Positions 1 to 7,899 of a stretch of 64,000 bases of DNA are shown in pieces. The first letter of the stretch is position 1. Every line of letters starts with the position of its first letter. A program made the position numbers and the translations under genes. Source of the DNA: Ramlibacter sp. (GTDB taxonomy: Bacteria > Pseudomonadota > Gammaproteobacteria > Burkholderiales > Burkholderiaceae_C); NCBI GenBank assembly GCA_016713005.1, contig JADJPY010000003.1:372001-436000 (forward strand), written 5' to 3'. The notes below the pieces were generated by a model. That model made no database searches. It saw nothing but the letters and a program-made list of their open reading frames with translations, and was not told the DNA's origin.

Positions 1-405
1 AGCGGGTGTGACTGGGTCGGCCGTGTTCGGGGTCGACCCGCTGCAGCGGCCGGCGCGGCCAGTCGGCGGCCAGCGCCAGGGTGATGTCGCACCAGCCGTG
101 CGCGTCACGCTGGTCGTCGTCGGGCCGCCCCGCGACCACGGCCACGTAACGCTTGTCCACAGCGCGAGCCTCAAACGCCATGCTGAGCCGGCGCTGCACC
201 GCCGCGCCGCGCGCCATCACCACAAGGCCCGAGGTGGCCATGTCCAGCCGGTGCACCACCTGTGCGTCGGGCCAGCGCTGCTGCGCTCGCCGGGCCAGGC
301 AATCCTGCTTGTCCGGCCCCCGCCCGGGCACCGAGAGCAGGCCCGCGGGCTTGTCAAGCACGAGCAGGGCTTGGTCCTCGTGGACGACGGTAATGGCTTC
401 CATGG
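1..405 (-). CDS. RluA-family RNA pseudouridine synthase (3' end outside window)
   Basis: This gene isomerises uridine to pseudouridine in rRNA or tRNA. The 135 visible residues begin MEAITVVHEDQALLVLDKPA and contain the family-defining HRLDMATSG motif, with catalytic Asp at about residue 54. The start ATG at 405 is the only one that places the N-terminal strand correctly. The frame stays open to base 1, so the rest of the catalytic domain lies outside the window. There is no S4 domain ahead of the catalytic core, which fits the RluA/TruC-like group rather than RluC/D. It is divergent from the ATP-synthase c gene at 513. The exact target site cannot be assigned. Confidence 0.88.
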
Positions 406-512
406 GCAGCCGCAGTATAGGCAGGGCAACATGACCTGCGGGGTAATGGATTTGCGACGCCTCCGGCGCGACGATACCGGCAACAACCCAGCAACCACAG
501 AAAGGAACGACC

Positions 513-752
513 ATGACAGACACCGGAGCCATTGCCATTGCATGCGGACTCATCATCGGGATGGGCGCCATCGGCGCCTGCCTGGGCATCGGCGTGATGG
601 GGGGGCGCTTCATCGACGGGGCAGTGCGCCAGCCCGAGATGATGGAGCCCTTGCAGACCAAGATGTTTGTGCTGGCCGGCCTGATCGACGCCAACTTTCT
701 CATCGGGGTGGGCGTGGCCATGATGTTCGTGTTCGCGAAGCCGTTTGCCTGA
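513..752 (+). CDS. atpE: Orphan F0F1 ATP synthase subunit c (AtpE-like proteolipid)
   Basis: Subunit c forms the rotating membrane ring of F-type ATP synthase. The 79-residue protein has the expected helical hairpin: a glycine-rich helix 1 (about 5-30), the polar loop RQPE at residues 39-42, and helix 2 with the ion-binding carboxylate Asp59 in GLIDANFLIG. It lacks the extra polar ligands of sodium-type rings, so protons are the expected ion. An AGAAAGGAA ribosome-binding site precedes the ATG. No atpB, atpF or other atp gene is nearby: the neighbours are a pseudouridine synthase and DUF808. It is therefore either a second, stand-alone copy or a relocated atpE. Confidence is high for the family and low for its role. 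Confidence 0.85.
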   Translation: MTDTGAIAIACGLIIGMGAIGACLGIGVMGGRFIDGAVRQPEMMEPLQTKMFVLAGLIDANFLIGVGVAMMFVFAKPFA

Positions 753-823
753 AGACGGGTCGCTGATTGCACAATGGAGGTCTTCCCATCCGCCCGCTGC
801 GCTTCACCGCCGGCAACCGACCC

Positions 824-1760
824 ATGGCCTCCAGCTTCTTTGCCCTGCTTGACGACATTGCGACGCTGCTGGACGACGTCTCCGTTCTCACCAAGGTCGC
901 TGCCAAGAAGACCGCCGGCGTGCTGGGCGACGACCTGGCGCTCAACGCCCAGCAGGTTGCGGGGATCCAGGCAGACCGCGAACTGCCGGTGGTCTGGGCG
1001 GTGGCCAAGGGATCCTTCGTCAACAAGGCGATCCTCGTGCCGTCGGCGCTGGCCATCAGCGCTTTCGCGCCCTGGGCGGTAACGCCGCTGCTGATGATAG
1101 GCGGCGCTTACCTGTGCTTTGAGGGCTTTGAGAAGCTGGCGCACAAGTTCCTGCACAGTCCGTCGGAGGACAAGGCCCACCATGCCAAATTGGTGAAAGC
1201 GGTGGTCGACCCGGAGGTGGATCTCGTGGCGCTTGAGAAGGACAAGATTCGCGGTGCCGTGCGCACCGACTTCATTCTCTCGGCCGAGATCATCGTGATC
1301 TCGCTGGGTACCGTGGCCGCCAGCCCGTTCATCACGCAGGTGTCGGTGCTGAGTGGCATTGCCATCCTGATGACGGTGGGTGTGTACGGGCTGGTTGCAG
1401 GCATCGTCAAGCTGGACGACGCCGGGCTGGCCCTGAGCTGCCGCCCGGGCGCGCTGGCGCGGCAGACCGGGGTGGCCCTGCTGCGGCTGGCCCCCTGGCT
1501 GATGAAGGCGCTTTCGGTGGCCGGTACCGCCGCGATGTTCCTGGTGGGCGGCGGCATCCTGACCCATGGCATCGGGCCGCTGCACCATGGCATTGAAGCG
1601 CTGGGCGCGGCCGCTTCGGGAATCCCCGTCGCCGGTGTGCTGCTGGGCGCCCTGGCGCCCCTTCCTGCTCGACGCCGTTGCCGGTGTGGTCGCTGGCGGG
1701 CTGGTGTTGGCCGGTGTGTTGCTGGTGCGCCGCCTCATGGGGCGCAAGGCCGCTGTGTGA
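824..1760 (+). pseudogene. DUF808 family membrane protein, broken by a one-base insertion
   Basis: The N-terminal part, from MASSFFALLDDIATLLDDVS, is typical of DUF808 (YedI-like) inner-membrane proteins of unknown function, usually about 300 residues with several membrane segments. At 1658-1661 a CCCC run shifts the frame. Reading it as CCC restores the family's C-terminus, which ends LLVRRLMGRKAAV at 1760 and gives about 311 residues. Uncorrected, the frame runs on into the methyltransferase gene and creates a false fusion. The true stop overlaps the next gene's GTG start (GTGA, 1757-1760), which supports an intact ancestral gene and suggests sequence error rather than decay. Confidence 0.82.
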
Positions 1761-2896
1761 CGGGCGACGCCCAACTCTGGCTGGAAGCCGGTGAGGCCCG
1801 CCACGCGCGCTGGCAGTCCGAGGCCGGTGTGCCACCGCCGGCCCGCGTACGCTTCGCCGACGACACCCTGAGCGCCGACGCCGCCTACAAGCTGGCGTGT
1901 GAAGGCACAGCCTTGCTGTGGCGAGGCGATTTTCACAACGCACGCCAGTTGTTGCAGGCGCTGGCGCGACGCGTGGACCGCCAGCAGGCCCGACGCGCGC
2001 GCGATGTGACTCCCGGTGCATCGCCTGCCGACCTGTTCCACCGGCACCGCCAGCAGCAGGGGCAGCGGGCCAGGGTGCTGGGCATGCTGCTGGTGGCCAT
2101 CGAGGCCGATGGCCAGATTGCGTTGCGTCGCGCGCCCGACGTGCGCGCCGCATGTGCCCAGGCCTGGGGCGATGCACCCCTGCCATGCGTGGTTTCGCTG
2201 CGCGAGTTGCAAGGCGTGGTGGGCGCGTTTGAGTGGCGGCGCAAGGGCGTGCCGCTGCCTGTGCTGGGCGGAGCCAGCATCCATCCGCACTACGGCGTGT
2301 TCTCACCGGTCCGAGGCGAATACCTCGATCTGGTGGCCCAGGCGCCGCTGCCCGCTATTTCGCTGGGTTTTGACATTGGCACCGGCACCGGCGTGCTGGC
2401 GGCCTTGCTGGCCCGGCGTGGCGTGGCGCGGGTTGAGGCCACCGACTGCGACCCGCGTGCGCTGGCCTGTGCCCGCCAGAACATTGCGCAGTTGGGCCTG
2501 TCCGGTCAGGTGACGGTGCTGCAGGCCGACCTGTTCCCGCCGGGTCGTGCTCCCCTGGTGGTGTGCAACCCGCCATGGCTGCCCGCGCGCGCGTCCTCCC
2601 CGGTGGAGCGCGCCGTGTACGACGAGGACAGCCGCATGCTGCGCGGCTTCCTGTCGGGGTTGGCCGAACATCTCGCGCCGGGTGGCGAGGGCTGGCTGAT
2701 CCTTTCGGACCTGGCCGAACACCTGGGCCTGCGCCCTCGCGAAGCGCTGCTGCAGTGGATCGCCGATGCGGGCCTGCAGGTGGCGGGGCGGCTGGATGCG
2801 AAACCGCGCCACGCCAAGGCGGCCGATTCCAGCGATCCGCTGCACGCCGCGCGCGCGCGCGAAGTCACCTCGCTGTGGCGCCTCCGTATCGTCTGA
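1757..2896 (+). CDS. Class I SAM-dependent methyltransferase, PrmC/RsmC-like
   Basis: This 379-residue protein has an N-terminal helical region (about 1-200) followed by a Rossmann methyltransferase domain. The SAM-binding motif DIGTGTGVLAALLA starts at about residue 206, and an NPPW motif lies at about 271-274. NPPW/NPPY marks enzymes that methylate planar nitrogens, as in glutamine of release factors or a base in RNA. The substrate is not evident. The GTG start at 1757 overlaps the DUF808 stop, implying translational coupling. A start further upstream would only make the artefactual DUF808 fusion. A palindromic repeat follows the stop and may act in 3'-end processing. Confidence 0.82.
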   Translation: MTGDAQLWLEAGEARHARWQSEAGVPPPARVRFADDTLSADAAYKLACEGTALLWRGDFHNARQLLQALARRVDRQQARRARDVTPGASPADLFHRHRQQQGQRARVLGMLLVAIEADGQIALRRAPDVRAACAQAWGDAPLPCVVSLRELQGVVGAFEWRRKGVPLPVLGGASIHPHYGVFSPVRGEYLDLVAQAPLPAISLGFDIGTGTGVLAALLARRGVARVEATDCDPRALACARQNIAQLGLSGQVTVLQADLFPPGRAPLVVCNPPWLPARASSPVERAVYDEDSRMLRGFLSGLAEHLAPGGEGWLILSDLAEHLGLRPREALLQWIADAGLQVAGRLDAKPRHAKAADSSDPLHAARAREVTSLWRLRIV

Positions 2897-2902
2897 ATTT
2901 AT

Positions 2903-2964
2903 GCAAAATTGGCCTGTAGCCCGCATGGGGTCTTGCTGACCAACTATCAAAAAGATAGCAATTG
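2903..2964 (+). repeat. Full-length palindromic dispersed element, copy 1 (intergenic)
   Basis: This copy sits between convergent genes. It shows the three blocks seen in the other copies: GGCCTGTAGCCC, a variable middle (GCATGGGGTCTTGCTGACC), and the perfect inverted repeat CTATC-AAAAA-GATAG at 2944-2958. Comparable copies lie at 35521, 39304, 54531 and 57342. It may fold as an RNA hairpin at the convergent 3' ends. No other function is visible. Confidence 0.7.
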
Positions 2965-2983
2965 ACGAACCGGCGAAGGCCGC

Positions 2984-4930
2984 TCAGGCAATGAGGGCCA
3001 GCGCGGCGTGCAATACTGCACCGGCCGTGGGTTCGCACATCAGCGAATCGGGCCGGTACAGCAGGCATGCGGTGCGCTGGCCCGGGTGGACCAGCACGAG
3101 CGGCAGGCCGTCGCCGTCGTGGGCCCACACGATCCACCCGGCAGGCAGCGGGTCGCTGGCCGATCGCAAGCCGGCGGTGGCGTAGCGGGCCACCGTCATC
3201 GTGCCAGCCTCGGCGAACGGGGCTTGCGGCGTGGGCCTGCATGGCACGGGGCGCCCGTGACGCGGTTCATGCGTGCCGATGGCGAAGCCGGCCTGGGCCA
3301 GCACATGCGCCGCCGCATCGCCCCAGGCCAGCAGCCGGTGCGCTCCGCCGCGTGACTGAAGCAACTCCGCGCAGCGGGGCCCGTCTGCGCCCACCAGCAC
3401 GGCCGGCAGGTCCGTGGCGCCGGGCCCGACCAGGGCAATGCCCAGTGCGCCCAGCGCGTCCTGCGCGGATGCCCCCAGCGGATCCTGCGCGTCCAGCAAC
3501 GCCACCGCCGGTGGCAGCGACGCGGGTTCGGGTGCTCCCGCCGCCGCACGGGGATGTCCGGCGGAGTCCAGGCCCAGGGCGCGCCACAAGGACAGCGCCT
3601 TGAGCCGCGACTCGGCTTCCTCGCGCTCGGGCACGGAGTCGGCGAGCAGGTCACCTCCGGTGCGGACTTCGGCCACGCCACCGCGGATCGATGCGGCCCG
3701 CAGGATGGTGCCGACCAGCGCGTCGCCCCCGGCGCGGACCAGCACGGTCAGCCCGCCGTACCAGCCGCGCGGGCTGGCTTCCAGCCGGTCGATCGCGGCC
3801 AGTGCCAGGGCACGTGGCGTACCGGTCACCATCACCGGCGCAGCGGTGGCGGCGATGCAGTCCCAGGCGTCGACGCCATCGCGCATGCGACCCTGCAGGC
3901 GGTCCACCGTGTGCACCACTGTGGCCAGTGACATCGGGCGGCGGCGGTCCAGCAGGCGCAACGAGCCGGGTTCGCACAGCGGCGCCAGATCGTTGCGCAA
4001 CGCATCGCTGCACACCGCCAGCGAGGCAGCGTCCACCTCTTCGTTGAACAGCTCCCGCAGCGACTGCGCCTCGCCCACCGGTCCGGGCCTGCGGGCCACG
4101 GTGCCGCAGACCGGAAGCGATTGCACCGTGCGTCCGCGCACGACCAGCTGTAGGTCGGGCGAGGCGCCAAACAGGTGGCCACCCGCGCCATCGTTGACCA
4201 TGAAAACAATCGGTGCCGGGTTGGCCTGGCGAAGCCGCCCGAACGCGGCGGCAGCGGAACCGGTGAACGGCCGCCGGAAACTCTGGCTCAGCGTGAGCGA
4301 AACCAGGGGTACCGCGCGCAGGTGCTGCACGGCGCGCGCCACCATGTCTGCATGTCCGCCCGGGGGGAAGTCGTCCTGCGGCGTGGCCGGGTCGGACGGG
4401 GTGTCCGCCGGCAAGTCGGGCAACGCCTGTGGCGGCACCTCTGGCGCGCTGAGAGTGACCCGGCTCCAGCGGCCCTGCGCGTCGCGCTCGTAGTAAACCT
4501 CGGGCAGGTACAGCACGCCCAGCGTCTGATGCCCGCCTGGCGGCGCGGCACCCGGTGCAAGCCACCAGGCCTCAAAGGGCAGCGCGCCGGTCAGCAGGCT
4601 TTCGGGCACGCTCTCCATCAGGGCCATGAAGGCGCGCAGGCTCGCCAGCGTGGCCCGGCCGGCTCCGGGTGCGGATGCTGTGGCCCATGCGGCGATAGCC
4701 GGTTGGGTCAACAGCCCGTGGCCCAGCGGTGAGTGGGCCTGAACGGTGACGCCGGTGGTGCCGGGTCGCAGGATGAGGGCGGGTCGTACCACCAGCACCG
4801 CCTGCTGCGGGTGAAGCCCGGGGATACCCGCGTCACCGCCCAGCCAGATGCCTGGCGCGCCGTCCAGTCCGGCCAGCGCCTGCGCAACCTCGCCTTCGCT
4901 GGCGGGTGCGTGCGCGGCCGCCAGCTGCAT
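2984..4930 (-). CDS. PhzE-like chorismate-utilising enzyme with degenerate amidotransferase tail
   Basis: This 648-residue protein matches the anthranilate synthase / PhzE fold. SLTLSQSFRRPFTG and FGASPDLQL open the chorismate-binding region. LRNDLAPLCEPGSLRLL, VVHTVDRLQGRMRDG and SPRGWYGGL follow, resembling PhzE (ADIC synthase) more than TrpE. By eye the Glu of the KxRxE segment before RND is replaced by Ser. The last ~130 residues resemble a class I glutamine amidotransferase, but the nucleophile elbow reads RLLAWGDAAAHVLA with no Cys. The ATG at 4930 overlaps the Bug gene's stop (TGATG). Whether it makes an aminated chorismate derivative from ammonia or has lost activity cannot be decided here. 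Confidence 0.72.
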   Translation of the reverse strand: MQLAAAHAPASEGEVAQALAGLDGAPGIWLGGDAGIPGLHPQQAVLVVRPALILRPGTTGVTVQAHSPLGHGLLTQPAIAAWATASAPGAGRATLASLRAFMALMESVPESLLTGALPFEAWWLAPGAAPPGGHQTLGVLYLPEVYYERDAQGRWSRVTLSAPEVPPQALPDLPADTPSDPATPQDDFPPGGHADMVARAVQHLRAVPLVSLTLSQSFRRPFTGSAAAAFGRLRQANPAPIVFMVNDGAGGHLFGASPDLQLVVRGRTVQSLPVCGTVARRPGPVGEAQSLRELFNEEVDAASLAVCSDALRNDLAPLCEPGSLRLLDRRRPMSLATVVHTVDRLQGRMRDGVDAWDCIAATAAPVMVTGTPRALALAAIDRLEASPRGWYGGLTVLVRAGGDALVGTILRAASIRGGVAEVRTGGDLLADSVPEREEAESRLKALSLWRALGLDSAGHPRAAAGAPEPASLPPAVALLDAQDPLGASAQDALGALGIALVGPGATDLPAVLVGADGPRCAELLQSRGGAHRLLAWGDAAAHVLAQAGFAIGTHEPRHGRPVPCRPTPQAPFAEAGTMTVARYATAGLRSASDPLPAGWIVWAHDGDGLPLVLVHPGQRTACLLYRPDSLMCEPTAGAVLHAALALIA

Positions 4931-5925
4931 CAGTCGATCTTCAGGCCGGTGCGCTTGATGATGGGCGTCATCACGCGCAACTCCTGCTGCATGAAGTTCT
5001 GCAGGTCCTGGATGGAGCCACCGATCGGCTCCATGAACTGCGCATGCAGGCGGCTCTTGACCTCGGGCATGGCCAGTACGGCGTTGATCTCCTGGTTCAT
5101 GCGCTGAACGATGTCGGTGGGCGTGCTGGCTGGGGCCATCACGGCCATCCAGGCCATGTTCTCGATTTCGGGCAGACCGGCTTCCTTCATGGTGGGAATT
5201 TCCGGCGTGAGTTCGCTTCGCTTGGCGGTGGACACCGCCAGCGCGCGCATCTTGCCGGCCTTGACCTGTGGCATCACCGCCACCGCGGGCACGCAGGCAA
5301 ACTGCACGTCGCCCTGCAGGATCGCCTGGATCGCCAGCGGCGAGGACGCATAGGGGATGTGCACCGCAAAGGTGTCGGTCTTGACCTTGAGCAGCTCCAC
5401 GCCCAATTGAGACAGGCTGCCCACGCCGGTGGACGAGAAGTTGAACCGGCCGGGGTTCTTCTTCATCTCGGCGACCAGATCCTTCAAGGTGTTGATGCCC
5501 GAGTCGCTGCGCACCGCGCACACATTGGCCTGCCCGCCGGCCAGGACGACGGGGCGCAACTCGGTGAACGGGTCGTAGCCCAGCTTGCTGTAGATCTGCG
5601 TGTTGTAGACCAGCGGCCCGTTGGTGCTGATGAGGAAGGTGTAGCCGTCGCCCGGGGACTTGGCCACCACGCCCGAGCCGGTGTTGCCGCCGGCTCCAGC
5701 CCGGTTCTCGATCACCACCGGCTGGCCCAGGCGAGGGGACAGGCGCTCGGCCACGATGCGCATGATCACATCGGGCGAGGAGCCGGCCCCATACGGCACG
5801 ATCACGCGGATCGCCTTGTTGGGCCAGGCCGACTGGGCCCAGCCGGCGGTGCAGGCGGCGGCCAGCGTGACGGCGGCCAGGCCTTTGAGCATGGTGCGAA
5901 GGGCAGGGGCGGGGCGGGTGGTCAT
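4930..5925 (-). CDS. Bug-family (tripartite tricarboxylate transporter) periplasmic receptor
   Basis: The 331-residue protein starts with a signal peptide (residues ~1-30, cleavage near AGWAQS). It then follows the Bug pattern: WPNKAIRVIVPYGAGSSPD, LGQPVVIENRAGAGG, and a C-terminal segment ending TGLKID. Bug proteins bind carboxylates or other small polar ligands in the periplasm, usually for TctAB-type transporters or two-component sensors. No TctA or TctB gene is in the window, so the partner is elsewhere. It is coupled on both sides: its ATG overlaps the chorismate mutase stop (ATGA) and its TGA overlaps the next ATG. Placement between two chorismate enzymes suggests an aromatic or hydroxy-acid ligand, which is inference. 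Confidence 0.88.
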   Translation of the reverse strand: MTTRPAPALRTMLKGLAAVTLAAACTAGWAQSAWPNKAIRVIVPYGAGSSPDVIMRIVAERLSPRLGQPVVIENRAGAGGNTGSGVVAKSPGDGYTFLISTNGPLVYNTQIYSKLGYDPFTELRPVVLAGGQANVCAVRSDSGINTLKDLVAEMKKNPGRFNFSSTGVGSLSQLGVELLKVKTDTFAVHIPYASSPLAIQAILQGDVQFACVPAVAVMPQVKAGKMRALAVSTAKRSELTPEIPTMKEAGLPEIENMAWMAVMAPASTPTDIVQRMNQEINAVLAMPEVKSRLHAQFMEPIGGSIQDLQNFMQQELRVMTPIIKRTGLKID

Positions 5926-6371
5926 GGGGCGATCCTTTCGGTTTCCTGGAACAAATTTCCTTCGGCGGCGACATAGCCGGCGACGAGGGTACGGTACGTG
6001 GATTCGACGATATCGGGCAGGCCGGGGAAGGCGGCCTCCTGCGCCGCGGCGAGGGCTCGCACGCGGTCAAAAACCTGTTGCTGGCGCGCGGGTGCGGCGA
6101 CCTGGAAGGCGTCCTGCTTGAAACGGGTGGCGTCGCGCACACAGCGCGCGCGCTCGGCCAGCAGGGCCACGATCTGGGTGTCCAGCGCATCGATGCGCTG
6201 GCGCAACTCGCCCAGTGTGGTGGCCACCGGCTGGTAGGCCGGGTCGGTGAAGCGTCGTACCGGCGCGCCGCTTGTATCCGGTTCGCAATGGCCCCCACGC
6301 TCGCCCATTTCATGTGGCTCGCTGCCCCCCGAGGGGGCCTTCGCGCCCGGGACAAGCCCTACGACGCTCAT
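5922..6371 (-). CDS. AroQ-class chorismate mutase / isochorismate pyruvate-lyase-like protein
   Basis: The core (about residues 50-149) is an all-helical AroQ fold. LRQRIDALDTQIVALLAERARCVRDATRFK carries the Arg and Lys positions that hold chorismate, and AAPARQQQVFDRVRALA matches the second helix, with a spacing like PchB. Such enzymes convert chorismate to prephenate or isochorismate to salicylate. The choice cannot be made by eye. The ATG at 6371 overlaps the glyoxalase stop (ATGA). The first ~40 residues (GAKAPSGGSEPHEMGERGG) are encoded by an intergenic-type GC-rich repeat, so translation may really begin at ATG 6308 or later. It forms an operon with the Bug receptor and PhzE-like enzyme. 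Confidence 0.78.
   Translation of the reverse strand: MSVVGLVPGAKAPSGGSEPHEMGERGGHCEPDTSGAPVRRFTDPAYQPVATTLGELRQRIDALDTQIVALLAERARCVRDATRFKQDAFQVAAPARQQQVFDRVRALAAAQEAAFPGLPDIVESTYRTLVAGYVAAEGNLFQETERIAP
6291..6360. repeat. GC-rich Comamonadaceae-type intergenic repeat inside a reading frame
   Basis: The block reads CCCACGCTCGCCCATTTCAT, then GTGGCTCGCTG, then the inverted repeat CCCCCCGAGGGGG (6331-6343), then CCTTCGCGCCCGGG. I recall closely similar strings as widespread intergenic repeats in Comamonadaceae genomes, though I cannot verify this here. It lies within the N-terminal coding region assigned to the chorismate mutase. Confidence 0.55.
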
Positions 6372-6775
6372 GCCGTCTCCTCTTTTCGCTCGATCAGCTC
6401 GATCTTGTAGCCGTCCGGGTCTGTGACGAAGGCGATCACGGTGGTGCCGCCCTTGACCGGACCCGGCTCGCGCGTGATCGCGCCGCCATGCTGCGCGGCC
6501 TGCTCCCGGATGCGCGCGCACGCCGCGTGCACGTCAGGCACGCCCAGGGCCAGATGCCCGAAAGCGGTGCCCAGTTCGTACCGGTCCACCCCATGGTTGT
6601 AGGTCAGCTCGATTTCGGCATGGTCCGGGTTGGTGCCGTACCCCACGAAAGCCAGCGAGTATTGCTGCCCGGGCCGCTCGGTGGTGCGCAGCAGGTTCAT
6701 GCCGAGCACCTGGGTATAGAAATCGATGGAGCGCTGCAGGTTGCCCACGCGCAGCATGGTGTGGAGGATTCGCAT
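6368..6775 (-). CDS. gloA: Lactoylglutathione lyase (glyoxalase I)
   Basis: This enzyme converts the methylglyoxal-glutathione hemithioacetal to S-lactoylglutathione in the cytoplasm. At 135 residues it has the family's standard length. It starts MRILHTMLRVGNLQRSIDFY and keeps the metal ligands His5, Glu56 (HAEIELTYN), His74 (AFGHLALGV) and Glu126 (GYKIELIE), the nickel-type arrangement of E. coli GloA. The stop overlaps the ATG of the chorismate mutase, so it is probably the first gene of the chorismate operon. The association looks positional rather than metabolic. Confidence 0.95.
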   Translation of the reverse strand: MRILHTMLRVGNLQRSIDFYTQVLGMNLLRTTERPGQQYSLAFVGYGTNPDHAEIELTYNHGVDRYELGTAFGHLALGVPDVHAACARIREQAAQHGGAITREPGPVKGGTTVIAFVTDPDGYKIELIERKEETA

Positions 6776-6822
6776 CCCCGCATTATCGGGTTGCGGCGGC
6801 AGGTGAGCTTTCGGCAGGTCGG

Positions 6823-7371
6823 TCAGCCGGCTTTGGGCAATTCGAACACCAGGCAGGTGGTGGTGGCGTGGGCATACAGCGTGCCGTCCGGGCCGACCAG
6901 GCGTGCCTCGGCTGTCGCCAGCTGGCGGCCGCAGTGGATGACCTTGCCCTCGGCGCGCACCCGAGGGGCTTTTTTCAGATTGATGGCGCGCACGAGATTC
7001 ACGCCGAGCTCGGCGGTGGTGTAGCCACGGCCCACGGGCATCATGGTGTGCACGGCGCAGCCCAGCGCAGAGTCCAGCAGCGTGGCATACCAGCCACCAT
7101 GGATGGTGCCCATTGGGTTGAGGTGCGCCGGCCCTGGAGTGCCCTGGAAAATCGCCACGCCTTCGCTGACTTCCATCAGGGTGAAGTCCAGCGTCTTTGC
7201 GATGGGTGGGTAGGGCAGCTCGCCGCGCAGCATGGCCTGCATCGTTTCAAGGCCGGTCTTGCCGGCCACCTGCTCGGGGCGGGCCACCCCTGGGCCTTCA
7301 CCGCTGTTCATGCGGGCCAGCAACTCGCGCTCCTGCGCGAGCCAGGTTTCAAGTGTGTTGTGTTGGGACAT
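6823..7371 (-). CDS. PaaI-type hotdog-fold acyl-CoA thioesterase
   Basis: The protein (about 182 residues) has a hotdog thioesterase domain in its C-terminal two thirds. It contains NPMGTIHGGWYATLLDSALG with the catalytic HGG motif, then GRGYTTAELGVNLVRAI and the AEGKVIHCGRQLATAEARL strand. It probably hydrolyses aromatic or short-chain acyl-CoA. ATG 7371 is chosen because GGAA lies 6 bases upstream; ATG 7383 in the same frame would add MEPA. It is divergent from the MarR regulator at 7441, and the shared operator-like repeats suggest MarR controls both. Confidence 0.86.
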   Translation of the reverse strand: MSQHNTLETWLAQERELLARMNSGEGPGVARPEQVAGKTGLETMQAMLRGELPYPPIAKTLDFTLMEVSEGVAIFQGTPGPAHLNPMGTIHGGWYATLLDSALGCAVHTMMPVGRGYTTAELGVNLVRAINLKKAPRVRAEGKVIHCGRQLATAEARLVGPDGTLYAHATTTCLVFELPKAG

Positions 7372-7405
7372 GGCTGGTTCCATTCAGGTGATGCCGGGAA
7401 TTTAC

Positions 7406-7440
7406 TTGCATATACAATAATTGCAGATACAATAATCTGC
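7406..7440 (+). promoter_or_regulatory. MarR promoter/operator with tandem 15-base repeats
   Basis: Two direct copies of GCA(T/G)ATACAATAAT start at 7408 and 7423, a 15-base period, with a third partial TGCA running into the ATG. A TTGCAT box (7406-7411) and TACAAT (7428-7433) are separated by 16 bases and would place the transcript start at or next to the MarR ATG. The repeats overlap both boxes, as expected for autorepression. They also lie in the leader of the divergent thioesterase gene. Confidence 0.6.
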
Positions 7441-7899
7441 ATGGACACCGCTGTCAAGCCGCAGGGCTGCACCAATCTCAAGCTGCGCCAGCTGATGCGC
7501 CGCGTGGCGCAGCACTACGACGCCGAGGTCGGCAAGACCGGTCTGAAAGGCACGCAGTACTCGCTGCTGTCCTATGTGGCCAAGCTCGGCCCGATCCGGC
7601 CCGGCGACCTGGCGCGCGAGATGAAGGTGGATGCCTCCACCCTCACGCGCAACCTCAAGCCACTGGTGGCAGCCGGCTGGCTCATGCTGCAGTCGGGCGC
7701 CGACGGCCGCAGCCGTCTGGTAACTGTCACACACGAGGGGCGCGAAAAACGTCAGGAGGCACAACGCCGCTGGCGCGTGGCGCAGGAAGCCATCAACCAG
7801 ACGCTGGGTGAGGCCAACGTGGTGGCACTGCATGCCCTGATTGACGACAGCCTGGCGCGGCTTTCGCCCGCGCCTCCCGGAGAAATCAATGACGACTGA
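7441..7899 (+). CDS. MarR-family transcriptional regulator
   Basis: The 152-residue winged-helix protein has TQYSLLSYVAKLGPIRPGDLA, the recognition helix region VDASTLTRNLKPLVAAGWL, and the wing SGADGRSRLVTVTHEGREK. These are diagnostic of MarR dimers that release DNA on binding small phenolic or lipophilic ligands. No Shine-Dalgarno sequence precedes the ATG, and the predicted -10 box ends only 7 bases before it, so the message may be leaderless. The gene overlaps the MFS exporter by 11 bases, implying regulation of the exporter operon. Confidence 0.92.
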   Translation: MDTAVKPQGCTNLKLRQLMRRVAQHYDAEVGKTGLKGTQYSLLSYVAKLGPIRPGDLAREMKVDASTLTRNLKPLVAAGWLMLQSGADGRSRLVTVTHEGREKRQEAQRRWRVAQEAINQTLGEANVVALHALIDDSLARLSPAPPGEINDD